Shown: piece after piece, positions 35,248-43,524 of the stretch
How the letters are laid out: every line of letters begins with the position of its first letter
Numbering within the stretch: position 1 is the first letter of the stretch
DNA from: Chitinophaga sp. GbtcB8
GTDB lineage: Bacteria; Bacteroidota; Bacteroidia; Chitinophagales; Chitinophagaceae
DNA: 64,000 nt
Assembly (NCBI RefSeq): GCF_019091455.1
Contig: NZ_JAGXJN010000008.1
Location: 7,600 to 71,599, forward strand
Reading direction: 5' to 3'
The notes under the pieces: model-generated
The model's database searches: none
Told to the model about the DNA's origin: nothing
Seen by the model: only the letters and a program-made list of their open reading frames with translations
Translations under genes and position numbers: made by a program

Positions 35248-36711
35248 CTACTGTTTATTCCACCACAGTTTAGTTTTCTTGGTATCGCCGCCTATGGCGC
35301 TGGCTGCAGCATCATAGCTGGCTTTATTCTGCTGCTGCTCACTTACCAGGTAAGTAAGGCGGTAAGGCACATAACTTACATTCGGATCCAGCGAACCATC
35401 TGCCGGGGCATGGAACAGGCTGTCGCCGCCGGGTTTCTGGAAGTTCAGGCGGGTTCTTTCAAACCAGCCCTGGAAGCCCTGCGGGTATAGCGCCAGCCAT
35501 TTCTGGGAGCCTATTACATTGCGCCAGTCGCCGGCTACATAGGGTACACGGGCCAGATAAGCGGCTATGCTATCTGCATTGCTCACGCCCCAGTATTCCA
35601 TAGAGGCTTTTACGCCGTTCTGGTAGTGGGTGGCTGCATCGCCGGTAACTATACCACGGGCAGCTGCTTCAGCCAGTATGAACTCTACTTCCGGGTAGGT
35701 CATCAGGATACCTGCCATATCTGCTGCGTATATACGCTTACCGGGGTAAGAATAATTTACAGGCGGCAGGCGGGTAGGGTTGGTTTCTGATGTGCCGTAA
35801 GCCAGGCCACGGTATACACTGTCGGCCGCCTTACGGGCGTAGATGCCCAGGCGCGGATCTGTTACACTGGCCATATAATCTACCAGCGTGGCAGTTACAA
35901 AAAATTCAGACAATGGTCTTTCTGATTCGTTGTAAGGAAATTTATTGGGTGCTATGCCCAGGTACTGGAACTGTGCATTATCTGCATTGCTGGTCATAGC
36001 CTTGGCATAATTGGCTTCAATAACGGTTTTGGCGGCGGCCGGGTCAGCATCTGCCATGCGGATGCCCAGGCGTAATATTAAGGAGTAAGCCAGTTTTTGC
36101 CAGGCCGCTACATTCCCGTTGTACAGCACATCACCGGCATCAAAGCTGGCCAGGGAAGGGTCCATACCGGCTGCTTGTGTAGCCAGGGTATCTATCAGGG
36201 ATTTGTAAATGGTTTTGGCATCATCATACGCCGGGCGCAGGTTATTTTCATTCAGCTTAAAAGCCTGCGTGTAGGGTACATTACCATATGCATCTGATAA
36301 GAACTGTATGATCCATGCTTTCAGGATCTGTGCAATGGCAATCTGGTTCTTGGAATTGGCAATGGGTGTTGCACGGTTCAGCTGTATGATCTGGTCCAGG
36401 TTATGGAGCGATACGCTGTACAGGTTATCCCACAGCCCACCGTTAATACCTTCATCCAGCAAATAGCGGCTGTCGTTAGCCTTATCATTCCCGGTCCAGT
36501 ATTGTGCGTAAGGCATACCTATACGGCCGTTCTGCGGGCCGGCGTACAGGATATCCATGGCCGACTTTTCCGCACCGGTCAGCAAATACTGCGGCTGCGT
36601 GGTGGTAGGCTTGGTTGGATCGTGATTAATATCTTCCAGTTTTTTACAACCTGCTATCGCCAGGCAACTCAATAAAAGATAGCAGCTATATTTTAAATAT
36701 CGTGTAAGCAT
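35248..36711 (-). CDS. SusD/RagB-like surface lipoprotein (SusD_2 type)
   Basis: The 487-residue protein starts with a lipoprotein signal (MLTRYLKYSCYLLLSCLAI, lipobox AGC near residue 22), followed by KKLEDINHDPTKPT typical of the SusD_2 branch. TPR-like helices include QIAIAQILKAWIIQFLSDAYGNVPYT, and PEVEFILAEAAARG falls near 345. SusD proteins sit over the SusC pore and capture glycans or peptides. The gene follows its SusC at 18 nt. No hydrolase or regulator flanks the pair, so the ligand cannot be inferred; SusD_2 members often act on non-starch substrates. Confidence 0.92.
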   Translation of the reverse strand: MLTRYLKYSCYLLLSCLAIAGCKKLEDINHDPTKPTTTQPQYLLTGAEKSAMDILYAGPQNGRIGMPYAQYWTGNDKANDSRYLLDEGINGGLWDNLYSVSLHNLDQIIQLNRATPIANSKNQIAIAQILKAWIIQFLSDAYGNVPYTQAFKLNENNLRPAYDDAKTIYKSLIDTLATQAAGMDPSLASFDAGDVLYNGNVAAWQKLAYSLILRLGIRMADADPAAAKTVIEANYAKAMTSNADNAQFQYLGIAPNKFPYNESERPLSEFFVTATLVDYMASVTDPRLGIYARKAADSVYRGLAYGTSETNPTRLPPVNYSYPGKRIYAADMAGILMTYPEVEFILAEAAARGIVTGDAATHYQNGVKASMEYWGVSNADSIAAYLARVPYVAGDWRNVIGSQKWLALYPQGFQGWFERTRLNFQKPGGDSLFHAPADGSLDPNVSYVPYRLTYLVSEQQQNKASYDAAASAIGGDTKKTKLWWNKQ

Positions 36712-36729
36712 CTCCGTTAGTTTGTTGTT

Positions 36730-39700
36730 TTAGAAAGAAACATTCAGGTTCACACCATAGGAACGCAGCGATGGCAGCGCACCTCCTTCAATACCCTGCA
36801 CGTTGGAGGCAGAGTTGGTAATGTTGGAGGGATCCACATTCGGTGCGTTACTATGTATCAGCCACAGGTTACGGCCGTACAGGGAAATACGGGCTGTCTG
36901 TGCGCCTATCTTTTTATACCATGATTCCGGGAAGTTATAACCCAGCTTCACTTCTCGCAGGTACACATAACTAGCATCATACAGGTCTGCTTTACTGATC
37001 ACGTTACCGAAGTTCTGGCTAAAGTGGTCTTTGGCAGAGATCTTTACTGTATTATCCTTACCATCATCCGTTACGCCCGGTACAATGATGCCGTTCTCAC
37101 GAATGTTGTTTTCTGCAGTTACATCCAGCAGGCCGGATTTTTTACCATACAGGTTGGTGTAAGAGAAGAAGTCGCCACCATGCTGGAAGTCAACCAGGGC
37201 GGATAAGTAAATGCCTTTAAAAGAGAAGCTGTTGGTAACACCGCCTACATAATCAGGGTTGGCGTTGCCGATTGCTTTAATAGCAGATGCCTGGTAAAAG
37301 CCCTGTGCCGTTACCTTTTTCCTGCCCTGTTCATCATACACATAATCCGTACCCATAATGGTGCCCAGCGCACTGCCTACTACGGCAGCAATGGATACCT
37401 TCCTTGTACGGCGGTCAGTAGCCAGTGTCAGCTGGTCCAGCTGGGTATCAAACTGGTCAATGTTCATATCCAGCAGCTTGTTACGGTTGCGGGCAAAGTT
37501 GGCATTAATATCCCAGCGGAAACCACCTTTCAGGCGAATGGGGTTCAGGTTCAAACCTACTTCAAAACCCTGGTTCTGTACGCTGCCGCCATTCACTACT
37601 AAAAAGCTGAAACCTGTTGCAGTAGGTACCGGCATGCTAATGATCTGGTCTTTGGTCTTCCTGTTATAATAGGTAACGTCAAAGCCTATACGGCTGTCCA
37701 GGAACCGCATTTCTGTACCAAACTCATACTCATTGGTACGCTCCGGTTTCAGGTTCAGGTTGTTCTTTACAGAAGAGAACTGCGTAACGGGATTGGAGCC
37801 AAAGGGTGGTATGAAAGCGTAGGTATCATACACCTGGAAAGGATCGGTATCGCTACCTACAGCAGCTAAGCTACCGCGGATCTTACCAAAGTCCATCCAC
37901 TTCCATTTCAGCAGGTCAGAGAATACCAGGGAAAGGGAGGCAGAGGGATAGATGTATGGATTGTTATCTACATTGATGGTAGAGCTCCAGTCGCTGCGGC
38001 CGGTAAGGTCCAGGAACAGGAAGTTCTTGTAACCTAAAGTGGCGGTTGCAAAAGCAGAGTTGATCTGCTTTTCATAGTACTGATCTATAGGCTGGGCGGT
38101 TTGTATGGAATTATTCAGGTTATACACACCGGGTATAATAAGGCCGCCTACTGTAGAACCGCCGGTGGTGGTGGCTTTGCGGTGCAGGATGTTACCACCC
38201 AGGGTTGCATCCAGTGTAAGGTCGCCGAATTTTTTATCGATATTGGCAGTGAACTGGTAGTTCATTTCACGGGAGTCGCGGATACGTTTTATGTAAGAGC
38301 CGGTAATGTTCGGCTGCTGCGACATTCTTTCCTCTGCCTGCATATTATACTGGTCCATGAACACACGGCCACCCAGCGTTAACCAGGGCAGCACGGTATA
38401 GTCAAGCCCTACCTGGCCAAACAGGCGGTTACGGGAATCATTCTCATAATCGCGGTAGCTGTTCCAGTAAGGGCCGTTGCTGAACTTCACGGTAGCATCG
38501 TCCCAGGTGGTGCGGTTCCAGGTGATCTGTGACCCATCCGGGTATACATAGTTCTTAGCCCTGTTCATATCCAGCTGCCGCTGGCCAAACATGGTGAACT
38601 GCAGGGTGGGGTTGGGGCCTGTAAAACCGGTACCAGGGCGGCCTTTTGCCTGTAATATGCTGTAGTTAACAGATGCAACGGCATTTAAATTCTTGGCCAG
38701 CTGGTAATTACCGTTTACGGAAACGTTATTCCTGTTTAAGGATGCATTGGGTAATACAAAGGTTTGTTTGGTATTACCGTAAGAGAAGCGGATGGATCCT
38801 TTATCGCTGTTGCCTGCAACGGCAATATTATTTGTAAGCGTAGTACCTGTTTTGTAGAAGTCCCTTACATTATTCGGCTGCGGCGCCCAGGGTGCGGTTT
38901 TCCCAAAATCCGGGTTGCCTTTATCTTTATCAAATGACCAGTAGTGGCGCACCTGGCGGCCATCTAATTTAGGTCCCCAGGATTCATCTGCATAAAACTG
39001 CGGCATCAGGTCATAACGGCCTTTGCCGTTATTATCATCATACGTTGCAGCCTGCTCATTCAGGAAAGCTTCCGGGTGCTGGTTGTAGTATAACGTATCA
39101 AATCCGGTATAACCACCACCATACTGGTTCTGGTAATTAGGTAATTTATATACCTGGTCTATCTGCGCATTCAGGCTGTAGGTAATGCCCAGGCCTTTAT
39201 CAGTATCCGGTTTCTTTTTGGTGGTGATCAGTAACACGCCATTGGATCCGCGGCTGCCGTACAATGCAGTAGCAGCGGCGCCTTTCAGTACAGAGATGTT
39301 CTCTATATCTTCCGGGTTAATATCCTGTATGGGGCTGCCGTAATCATACCCGCCGCCACCGTTCTGCTGGCCGGGTTCATTGAGTACGTTGTTGATGATG
39401 GGTACACCATCTACCACAATAAAGGCATTGTTATCGCCCAGGATGGATTTATTACCGCGGATGGTCATTTTGGTAGAGCCGCCCATGGAGCCGGTATTGG
39501 TGCTAACCTGCAAGCCCGCTACCTTACCGGACAGCGCGTTCACAAAGTTCACTTCTTTGGCTTCCTGTACGGCATTACCGCCTACTTCCTGCAGTGCGTA
39601 ACCTACGGCGCGGGAATTTTTGCGGATACCCAGCGCGGTTACCACTACTTCCGACAGCTGTTTTTGCCCGGATGCAGCGGCTTTTAATGATACATTGATC

Positions 39701-40245
39701 GGCTCCTGCCCTTTTACCGGTATGGATTGCTCTCCATACGAAACGGCCGATACCACGATCACATCGTTGTTAGCTGCCTGTATGGTAAACTTACCTGTAG
39801 GGTCGGACATTACAGCCTGGCCGGTGTTCTTGTTCAACACCTTGGCGCCCGGGATGGGCGTATTGGCTGTGTCCTGCACCTGGCCTTTAACGGCAAATTT
39901 AGGTCCGGTTGATTGCGGCGTGGTATCAGCATTGCCGCCCGGCACTATCAGCGCAGTGTCCTGTGCCAGTTTGCGGGAGGTGTCTTTACGCGCACCGCTG
40001 GTATCCTGCGCCGTTTTACCAGAGGTATCTGTTTGTGTTTTTTTAGTGCTGTCCGGGAGTATTACCCCGGAGTTAGCTGGTTGGCCACCTGTAGTATCTT
40101 TACGTATGGTTGTGTCTTTTTTGGTAGTATCCTGCTGAACTGTTGAATCTTTACGTACCGGCGCTGTGGTATCCGACTGCGCTTTGCCGGTGGTACAATA
40201 AAAAAGACAGCACAGCCCTAACCCGGCGAGTACATGGCTTTTCAT
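36730..40245 (-). CDS. SusC/RagA TonB-linked outer membrane receptor with Asp-Thr-rich N-terminal linker
   Basis: The ATG at 40245 (MKSHVLAGLGLCCLF) starts a signal peptide; an ATG at 40305 would add 20 residues. The 1171-residue protein has a carboxypeptidase-regulatory-like domain (about 125-200), a TonB box in LSEVVVTALGI, the plug, with SGKVAGLQVSTN, IRGNKSILGDNNAFIVVDG and ALYGSRGSNGVLLITTKK, and a 22-strand-type barrel. Between the signal and the first domain is a 90-residue low-complexity stretch with repeated KDTT, QDT and DTS units, not usual for SusC. Its partner SusD is immediately downstream. Confidence 0.93.
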   Translation of the reverse strand: MKSHVLAGLGLCCLFYCTTGKAQSDTTAPVRKDSTVQQDTTKKDTTIRKDTTGGQPANSGVILPDSTKKTQTDTSGKTAQDTSGARKDTSRKLAQDTALIVPGGNADTTPQSTGPKFAVKGQVQDTANTPIPGAKVLNKNTGQAVMSDPTGKFTIQAANNDVIVVSAVSYGEQSIPVKGQEPINVSLKAAASGQKQLSEVVVTALGIRKNSRAVGYALQEVGGNAVQEAKEVNFVNALSGKVAGLQVSTNTGSMGGSTKMTIRGNKSILGDNNAFIVVDGVPIINNVLNEPGQQNGGGGYDYGSPIQDINPEDIENISVLKGAAATALYGSRGSNGVLLITTKKKPDTDKGLGITYSLNAQIDQVYKLPNYQNQYGGGYTGFDTLYYNQHPEAFLNEQAATYDDNNGKGRYDLMPQFYADESWGPKLDGRQVRHYWSFDKDKGNPDFGKTAPWAPQPNNVRDFYKTGTTLTNNIAVAGNSDKGSIRFSYGNTKQTFVLPNASLNRNNVSVNGNYQLAKNLNAVASVNYSILQAKGRPGTGFTGPNPTLQFTMFGQRQLDMNRAKNYVYPDGSQITWNRTTWDDATVKFSNGPYWNSYRDYENDSRNRLFGQVGLDYTVLPWLTLGGRVFMDQYNMQAEERMSQQPNITGSYIKRIRDSREMNYQFTANIDKKFGDLTLDATLGGNILHRKATTTGGSTVGGLIIPGVYNLNNSIQTAQPIDQYYEKQINSAFATATLGYKNFLFLDLTGRSDWSSTINVDNNPYIYPSASLSLVFSDLLKWKWMDFGKIRGSLAAVGSDTDPFQVYDTYAFIPPFGSNPVTQFSSVKNNLNLKPERTNEYEFGTEMRFLDSRIGFDVTYYNRKTKDQIISMPVPTATGFSFLVVNGGSVQNQGFEVGLNLNPIRLKGGFRWDINANFARNRNKLLDMNIDQFDTQLDQLTLATDRRTRKVSIAAVVGSALGTIMGTDYVYDEQGRKKVTAQGFYQASAIKAIGNANPDYVGGVTNSFSFKGIYLSALVDFQHGGDFFSYTNLYGKKSGLLDVTAENNIRENGIIVPGVTDDGKDNTVKISAKDHFSQNFGNVISKADLYDASYVYLREVKLGYNFPESWYKKIGAQTARISLYGRNLWLIHSNAPNVDPSNITNSASNVQGIEGGALPSLRSYGVNLNVSF

Positions 40246-40400
40246 AATATATGCGAGATTTTTGATTACGCGGTGATCTACTGGCGAAAGGTGAATGGCT
40301 TTCAATAAATCATGGTTTCACTTGTTCAGTTTTCACCCTTTCATGGCTTCCTGTTGTTTCTTTTTTTGATACGGACATTCTCTAAAGTGCATACATACAG

Positions 40401-40850
40401 TTACAGTGCTTTCATCATTTCATAGTGCGCGATGCCTACTTCCGTAAATTCATTCCCATGGATCTTGTACCCCAACTTTTCATAAAAACCCGCCGCTGTT
40501 TTACGGGCGTGCATCATCAGTGTTGTAAAGCCATTCTGTACGGCCTGCTGTTCTGCAAAACTGATAATGCCGCTACCTATGCCCCTGCCCTGGTATGCCT
40601 GATCTACTGCCATTTGCCGGAGTTGAATAGTGGTTTCATCAACCGGCGATAATATGCAGCACCCGATCAGTATTTCCTTATCATTATCGTTTCCCTTTGT
40701 ATAACAACCTAACAGAAAGTCGCTGATCTCCTGTTGCAGATAGTCCGGCGTAAATGTAAGCCCCAGCGGTTTGCGCAAGATCACATCACGTAAGGCTACC
40801 ATGTCCTGGTAATCACAACTACCGTATTCGATTATACGAAAATGCAGCAT
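40401..40850 (-). CDS. GNAT family acetyltransferase
   Basis: A 149-residue single-domain GNAT protein. The acetyl-CoA-binding motif A is QMAVDQAYQGRGIGSGII (about 94-111) with the QGRGIG loop, and motif B is AAGFYEKLGYKIHG near the C-terminus. The end GIAHYEMMKAL resembles the ElaA/YitI group. The acetyl acceptor is unknown. An open frame of 65 codons ends one base before its start codon. Confidence 0.9.
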   Translation of the reverse strand: MLHFRIIEYGSCDYQDMVALRDVILRKPLGLTFTPDYLQQEISDFLLGCYTKGNDNDKEILIGCCILSPVDETTIQLRQMAVDQAYQGRGIGSGIISFAEQQAVQNGFTTLMMHARKTAAGFYEKLGYKIHGNEFTEVGIAHYEMMKAL

Positions 40851-40851
40851 A

Positions 40852-41049
40852 CTACAAAAGTGATGGATCTAAGTACAGTATTGCGTTATACGTGATATAC
40901 CAATGTCCGTCAGCCGGGGTACAACAAACATCGGGCCAGCGGGCCAATCCACTGGCTTTGCGGGGTTTAGGACGGGAGTATGGGGATAGGTGCTTCATAT
41001 AAAGTGCGTACTGGTGGCGTTGAACAGCGAAATCATTCCGGTAAGGCAT
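40852..41049 (-). CDS. Possible 65-residue ORF upstream of the GNAT gene
   Basis: The frame runs from ATG 41049 to a stop one base before the GNAT start. The product is Tyr/Pro/Arg-rich, with two adjacent Cys near residue 42, and resembles nothing I know. Position and spacing suggest a coupled gene, but the composition could equally be chance. Confidence 0.25.
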   Translation of the reverse strand: MPYRNDFAVQRHQYALYMKHLSPYSRPKPRKASGLARWPDVCCTPADGHWYITYNAILYLDPSLL

Positions 41050-41200
41050 AGGATTTGGGTATAATTATCAAAGGTAACCAATAAATGTCAGGGCCCGCCA
41101 GGCGGCACTTATATCTGGGGACTATGTCAGCAATGTGTGGATAGAAAGACGGCTGATGGCCATTTTTAACTTTTCATTTGCGAGGGGAAAACTATATTTG

Positions 41201-41971
41201 ATGATGCCTATTCGGAAAAATAGACAGTATACGTATATATACACTGGAGCACTTTTATCACTACTTCTGTTACTGCTGGCCGGTTTACAGCCTGTGTGCG
41301 CGCAGCAGGTAAGATTAAATGGGATGGTGGTGGATGCGGATACCAAAACCGGTCTGCCTGCTGTAACCATCATTAACAAGCGTACCCAAACGGGCGCCAT
41401 GACCAATGAAACCGGCCGCTTCCTGATAGAAGCCATGCCCGGTGATACCATTGAGTTTTCCATGTTAAGCTATTACAAGAAAGAAATAGTAACCCCGCTG
41501 GAAGCATCCAGCTTCAACATTTACCTGAATAAAAGGATCTTTGGACTGCAGCAGATAAACGTGCGGGGTAAGAACTACCATAACGATTCACTGGCTACGC
41601 GGGAAGAATACGGTAAGTATTTTAACTACAAAAAGCCGGGCGCCATGGATGTGCTGAAAACATTGCCGGCCAACCCCGTAACAGCACTGTCATACCTGAT
41701 GCCCAGCAAAACCCGCAAACGTAAAGAGCAGTTCCATGAACAGCTGCTGTATTGGGAAAAGGAAAAGTTTATAGATTACCGCTACTCACCGGAGCTGGTG
41801 GCAAAAATGACGAAGCTGGAAAGCCCGGAGCTGGACAGCTTTATGCTGCATTACCGCCCTGGTTATAACTTCCTGCAAAATGCAACGGACTACGACCTGC
41901 TGCTGTACATTAAACAAAGTTTTGAGCAGTATAAGCAGGAGAAGAAGGAGCAGCCGGCTGCGCAGCAATAA
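41201..41971 (+). CDS. Exported protein with carboxypeptidase regulatory-like domain
   Basis: From ATG 41201 the protein has about 256 residues. A membrane or signal segment (about 16-34, LLSLLLLLLAGLQPVCAQQ) precedes a CarboxypepD_reg-like fold: VRLNGMVVDADTKTGLPAVT, then GAMTNETGRFLIEAMPGDTIEFS (about 45-100). The rest, about 130 residues, is polar and ends in a charged coil EQYKQEKKEQPAAQQ. Such proteins are common in Bacteroidota envelopes and their function is unknown. A TAnnTTTG match at 41193-41200 sits too close to this ATG to drive it. The stop codon opens into a repeat array. Confidence 0.75.
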   Translation: MMPIRKNRQYTYIYTGALLSLLLLLLAGLQPVCAQQVRLNGMVVDADTKTGLPAVTIINKRTQTGAMTNETGRFLIEAMPGDTIEFSMLSYYKKEIVTPLEASSFNIYLNKRIFGLQQINVRGKNYHNDSLATREEYGKYFNYKKPGAMDVLKTLPANPVTALSYLMPSKTRKRKEQFHEQLLYWEKEKFIDYRYSPELVAKMTKLESPELDSFMLHYRPGYNFLQNATDYDLLLYIKQSFEQYKQEKKEQPAAQQ

Positions 41972-42131
41972 TGTGCTGATGTGTTAATATGCTGATGTGC
42001 TGGTTTTTGTTGTTGCCTGCCTTGTTAAGGACTTACTTTGCTACAAATATAAAAGCCCTGACAGATCTAAATCGTCAGGGCTTTTTATTTTATCAGTAAA
42101 TACCAGCATATTAGCACATCAGCATATCAGA
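41972..42131. repeat. Mirrored octamer-word array between convergent genes
   Basis: The left arm reads AATGTGCT GATGTGTT AATATGCT GATGTGCT (about 41970-42001). The opposite strand of about 42101-42133 reads GATATGCT GATGTGCT AATATGCT. Both arms merge with the stop codons of the flanking genes, and a terminator hairpin sits in the middle. The word RATRTGCT is that of 6606-6730. Confidence 0.8.
42052..42090. terminator. Bidirectional terminator inside the octamer array
   Basis: A perfect 11-bp stem AAAGCCCTGAC / GTCAGGGCTTT (42052-42062 with 42074-42084) is flanked by A and T runs on both sides. It serves the genes at 41201 (+) and 42132 (-). Confidence 0.85.
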
Positions 42132-43451
42132 TCATTGCTTCAGCAGCTCTCCCTTTAACCGTAACAATTCAGTTTCAGCCAGCTTGGTATTATACCGTGC
42201 TAAGATCAGGCGGTTAAAAGCATCCTGCAGGCTTTGCTGGGCCAGCTTTACTTCCAGGGTAGTGGAAACGCCCTGCCGGAAACGCTCTAAAGCTACCATA
42301 GCATTTTCGCGTGCCAGGCCAATATTCTCTTCTTCCAGCGTTACAGATTGCTTGTAATATTCGTAGTTCTTAAAAGTTGAATCGATGCTGAGACTGACGC
42401 GTGTTTGCGCATTCTCCAGCCATAACTTCTGGTACTCCACGTTCAGCTTAGCATTTTTTACCTGCCTTTTTACATCCAGCCCGTTGAAAATAGGAATGGT
42501 AGCGGTAAAGCCATAGTTGAATACCCCGTTCTGGTTAAAGATAGGGCTGAAAGAGTTGGTGGCTGCATTGGAATTCACCCTGCTGAAGTTGTATGCGGAG
42601 TTAAAGGACACTACCGGGAAGTAAGCGCCCTTAGCGGTTTTCAGATCAATCTGTGAAATGAACAGGTTTTGCTGCGCTACTTTCAGCGCCGCGTTGTTAC
42701 GCATAATCTCCTGCTGCAGGTTGCCATAGATCAGCTCCAGGTTAATGGGAATAGAATCTTCTACCTCATAGGTGGTGTTAGCCACAGCTACCACCATTAG
42801 CTGGTTCAGGGCTGCCTTACGCTGTGAGATAACGGTTTGCTGACGCAGGTATGCTGCCTTTTGCGCGTTATAGTCCACGCGGGATTGCAGCAGGTCTGTT
42901 TTAGGCCCCAGCCCGGTCTGGAATTTTGCATCCGACAGCTTTACTCTTTCTTCAGAAATAGACATCTGCTCTGAGAGATTGCGCAGCTGCTGTTTTTGCT
43001 GCACTATATCGTAATAGCCATTAATAATATCCGCAATGGTATTGATCATTTGATCGCGCAGGGCCAGGCCGCCCAGGTCGCGCAGGCTTTCCAGGCGCTC
43101 GCGGGAGGTGAACATGCGTAACCCGTCAAACAAGGTCCAGTTAAGATTTACGTTGCCCGTGTAGTTGTTGCTTTTAATACCGCTGGTATCCCGCTTATTG
43201 CCATTGGCAAATTCCTGCTTAGTGCGGGTATGGCTCCAGGTTCTGCCGCCAGTTGCATTTACGCGGGGTATAAAAGCCATGTTTGCATAGGCATAATCGT
43301 TTGCATAGATTGCTGCATCATTCTGCGCCAGCCTGATATCGTAGTTGTTCTTCAGGGCCAGGTCTATGGCCTGGTCCAGTGTAAGCACCTGCTGGGCATG
43401 GCCTTGCATGAACCCTAACAGCAGTGTACAAAATATGATAGTTGATCTCAT
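42132..43451 (-). CDS. TolC family outer membrane efflux protein
   Basis: The ATG at 43451 starts a signal peptide (MRSTIIFCTLLLGFMQGHAQ) and gives 439 residues, normal for the family; a start at 43547 would overlap the RND gene. The OEP repeats are visible: LTLDQAIDLALKNNYDIRLAQ at the N-terminus, the long helices ISEERVKLSDAKFQTGLGPKTDLLQS, and the second repeat near 270 with VARENAMVALERFRQG-type sequence. It forms the trimeric outer membrane channel of a tripartite pump. It is the last gene of the adaptor-RND-TolC operon. Confidence 0.93.
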   Translation of the reverse strand: MRSTIIFCTLLLGFMQGHAQQVLTLDQAIDLALKNNYDIRLAQNDAAIYANDYAYANMAFIPRVNATGGRTWSHTRTKQEFANGNKRDTSGIKSNNYTGNVNLNWTLFDGLRMFTSRERLESLRDLGGLALRDQMINTIADIINGYYDIVQQKQQLRNLSEQMSISEERVKLSDAKFQTGLGPKTDLLQSRVDYNAQKAAYLRQQTVISQRKAALNQLMVVAVANTTYEVEDSIPINLELIYGNLQQEIMRNNAALKVAQQNLFISQIDLKTAKGAYFPVVSFNSAYNFSRVNSNAATNSFSPIFNQNGVFNYGFTATIPIFNGLDVKRQVKNAKLNVEYQKLWLENAQTRVSLSIDSTFKNYEYYKQSVTLEEENIGLARENAMVALERFRQGVSTTLEVKLAQQSLQDAFNRLILARYNTKLAETELLRLKGELLKQ

Positions 43452-43524
43452 TTTAATTTTAGATATACGATTTACGATTTTAGATTTGAGGTACTTCCAC
43501 TTCAATCTTAAATCGTAAATAAAA
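43452..43524. repeat. Heptamer-word array between RND and TolC genes
   Basis: Words TTTTAGA TATACGA TTTACGA TTTTAGA run from about 43453, and the opposite strand of 43500-43520 has TTTACGA TTTAAGA. It fills the whole 73-bp spacer inside the operon. Confidence 0.7.

Noticed and set aside
41193..41200. TATATTTG promoter element before the CarboxypepD_reg gene
   Set aside because: It touches the chosen ATG, so a transcript from it would lack the start codon. It may be chance, or the true start may differ.
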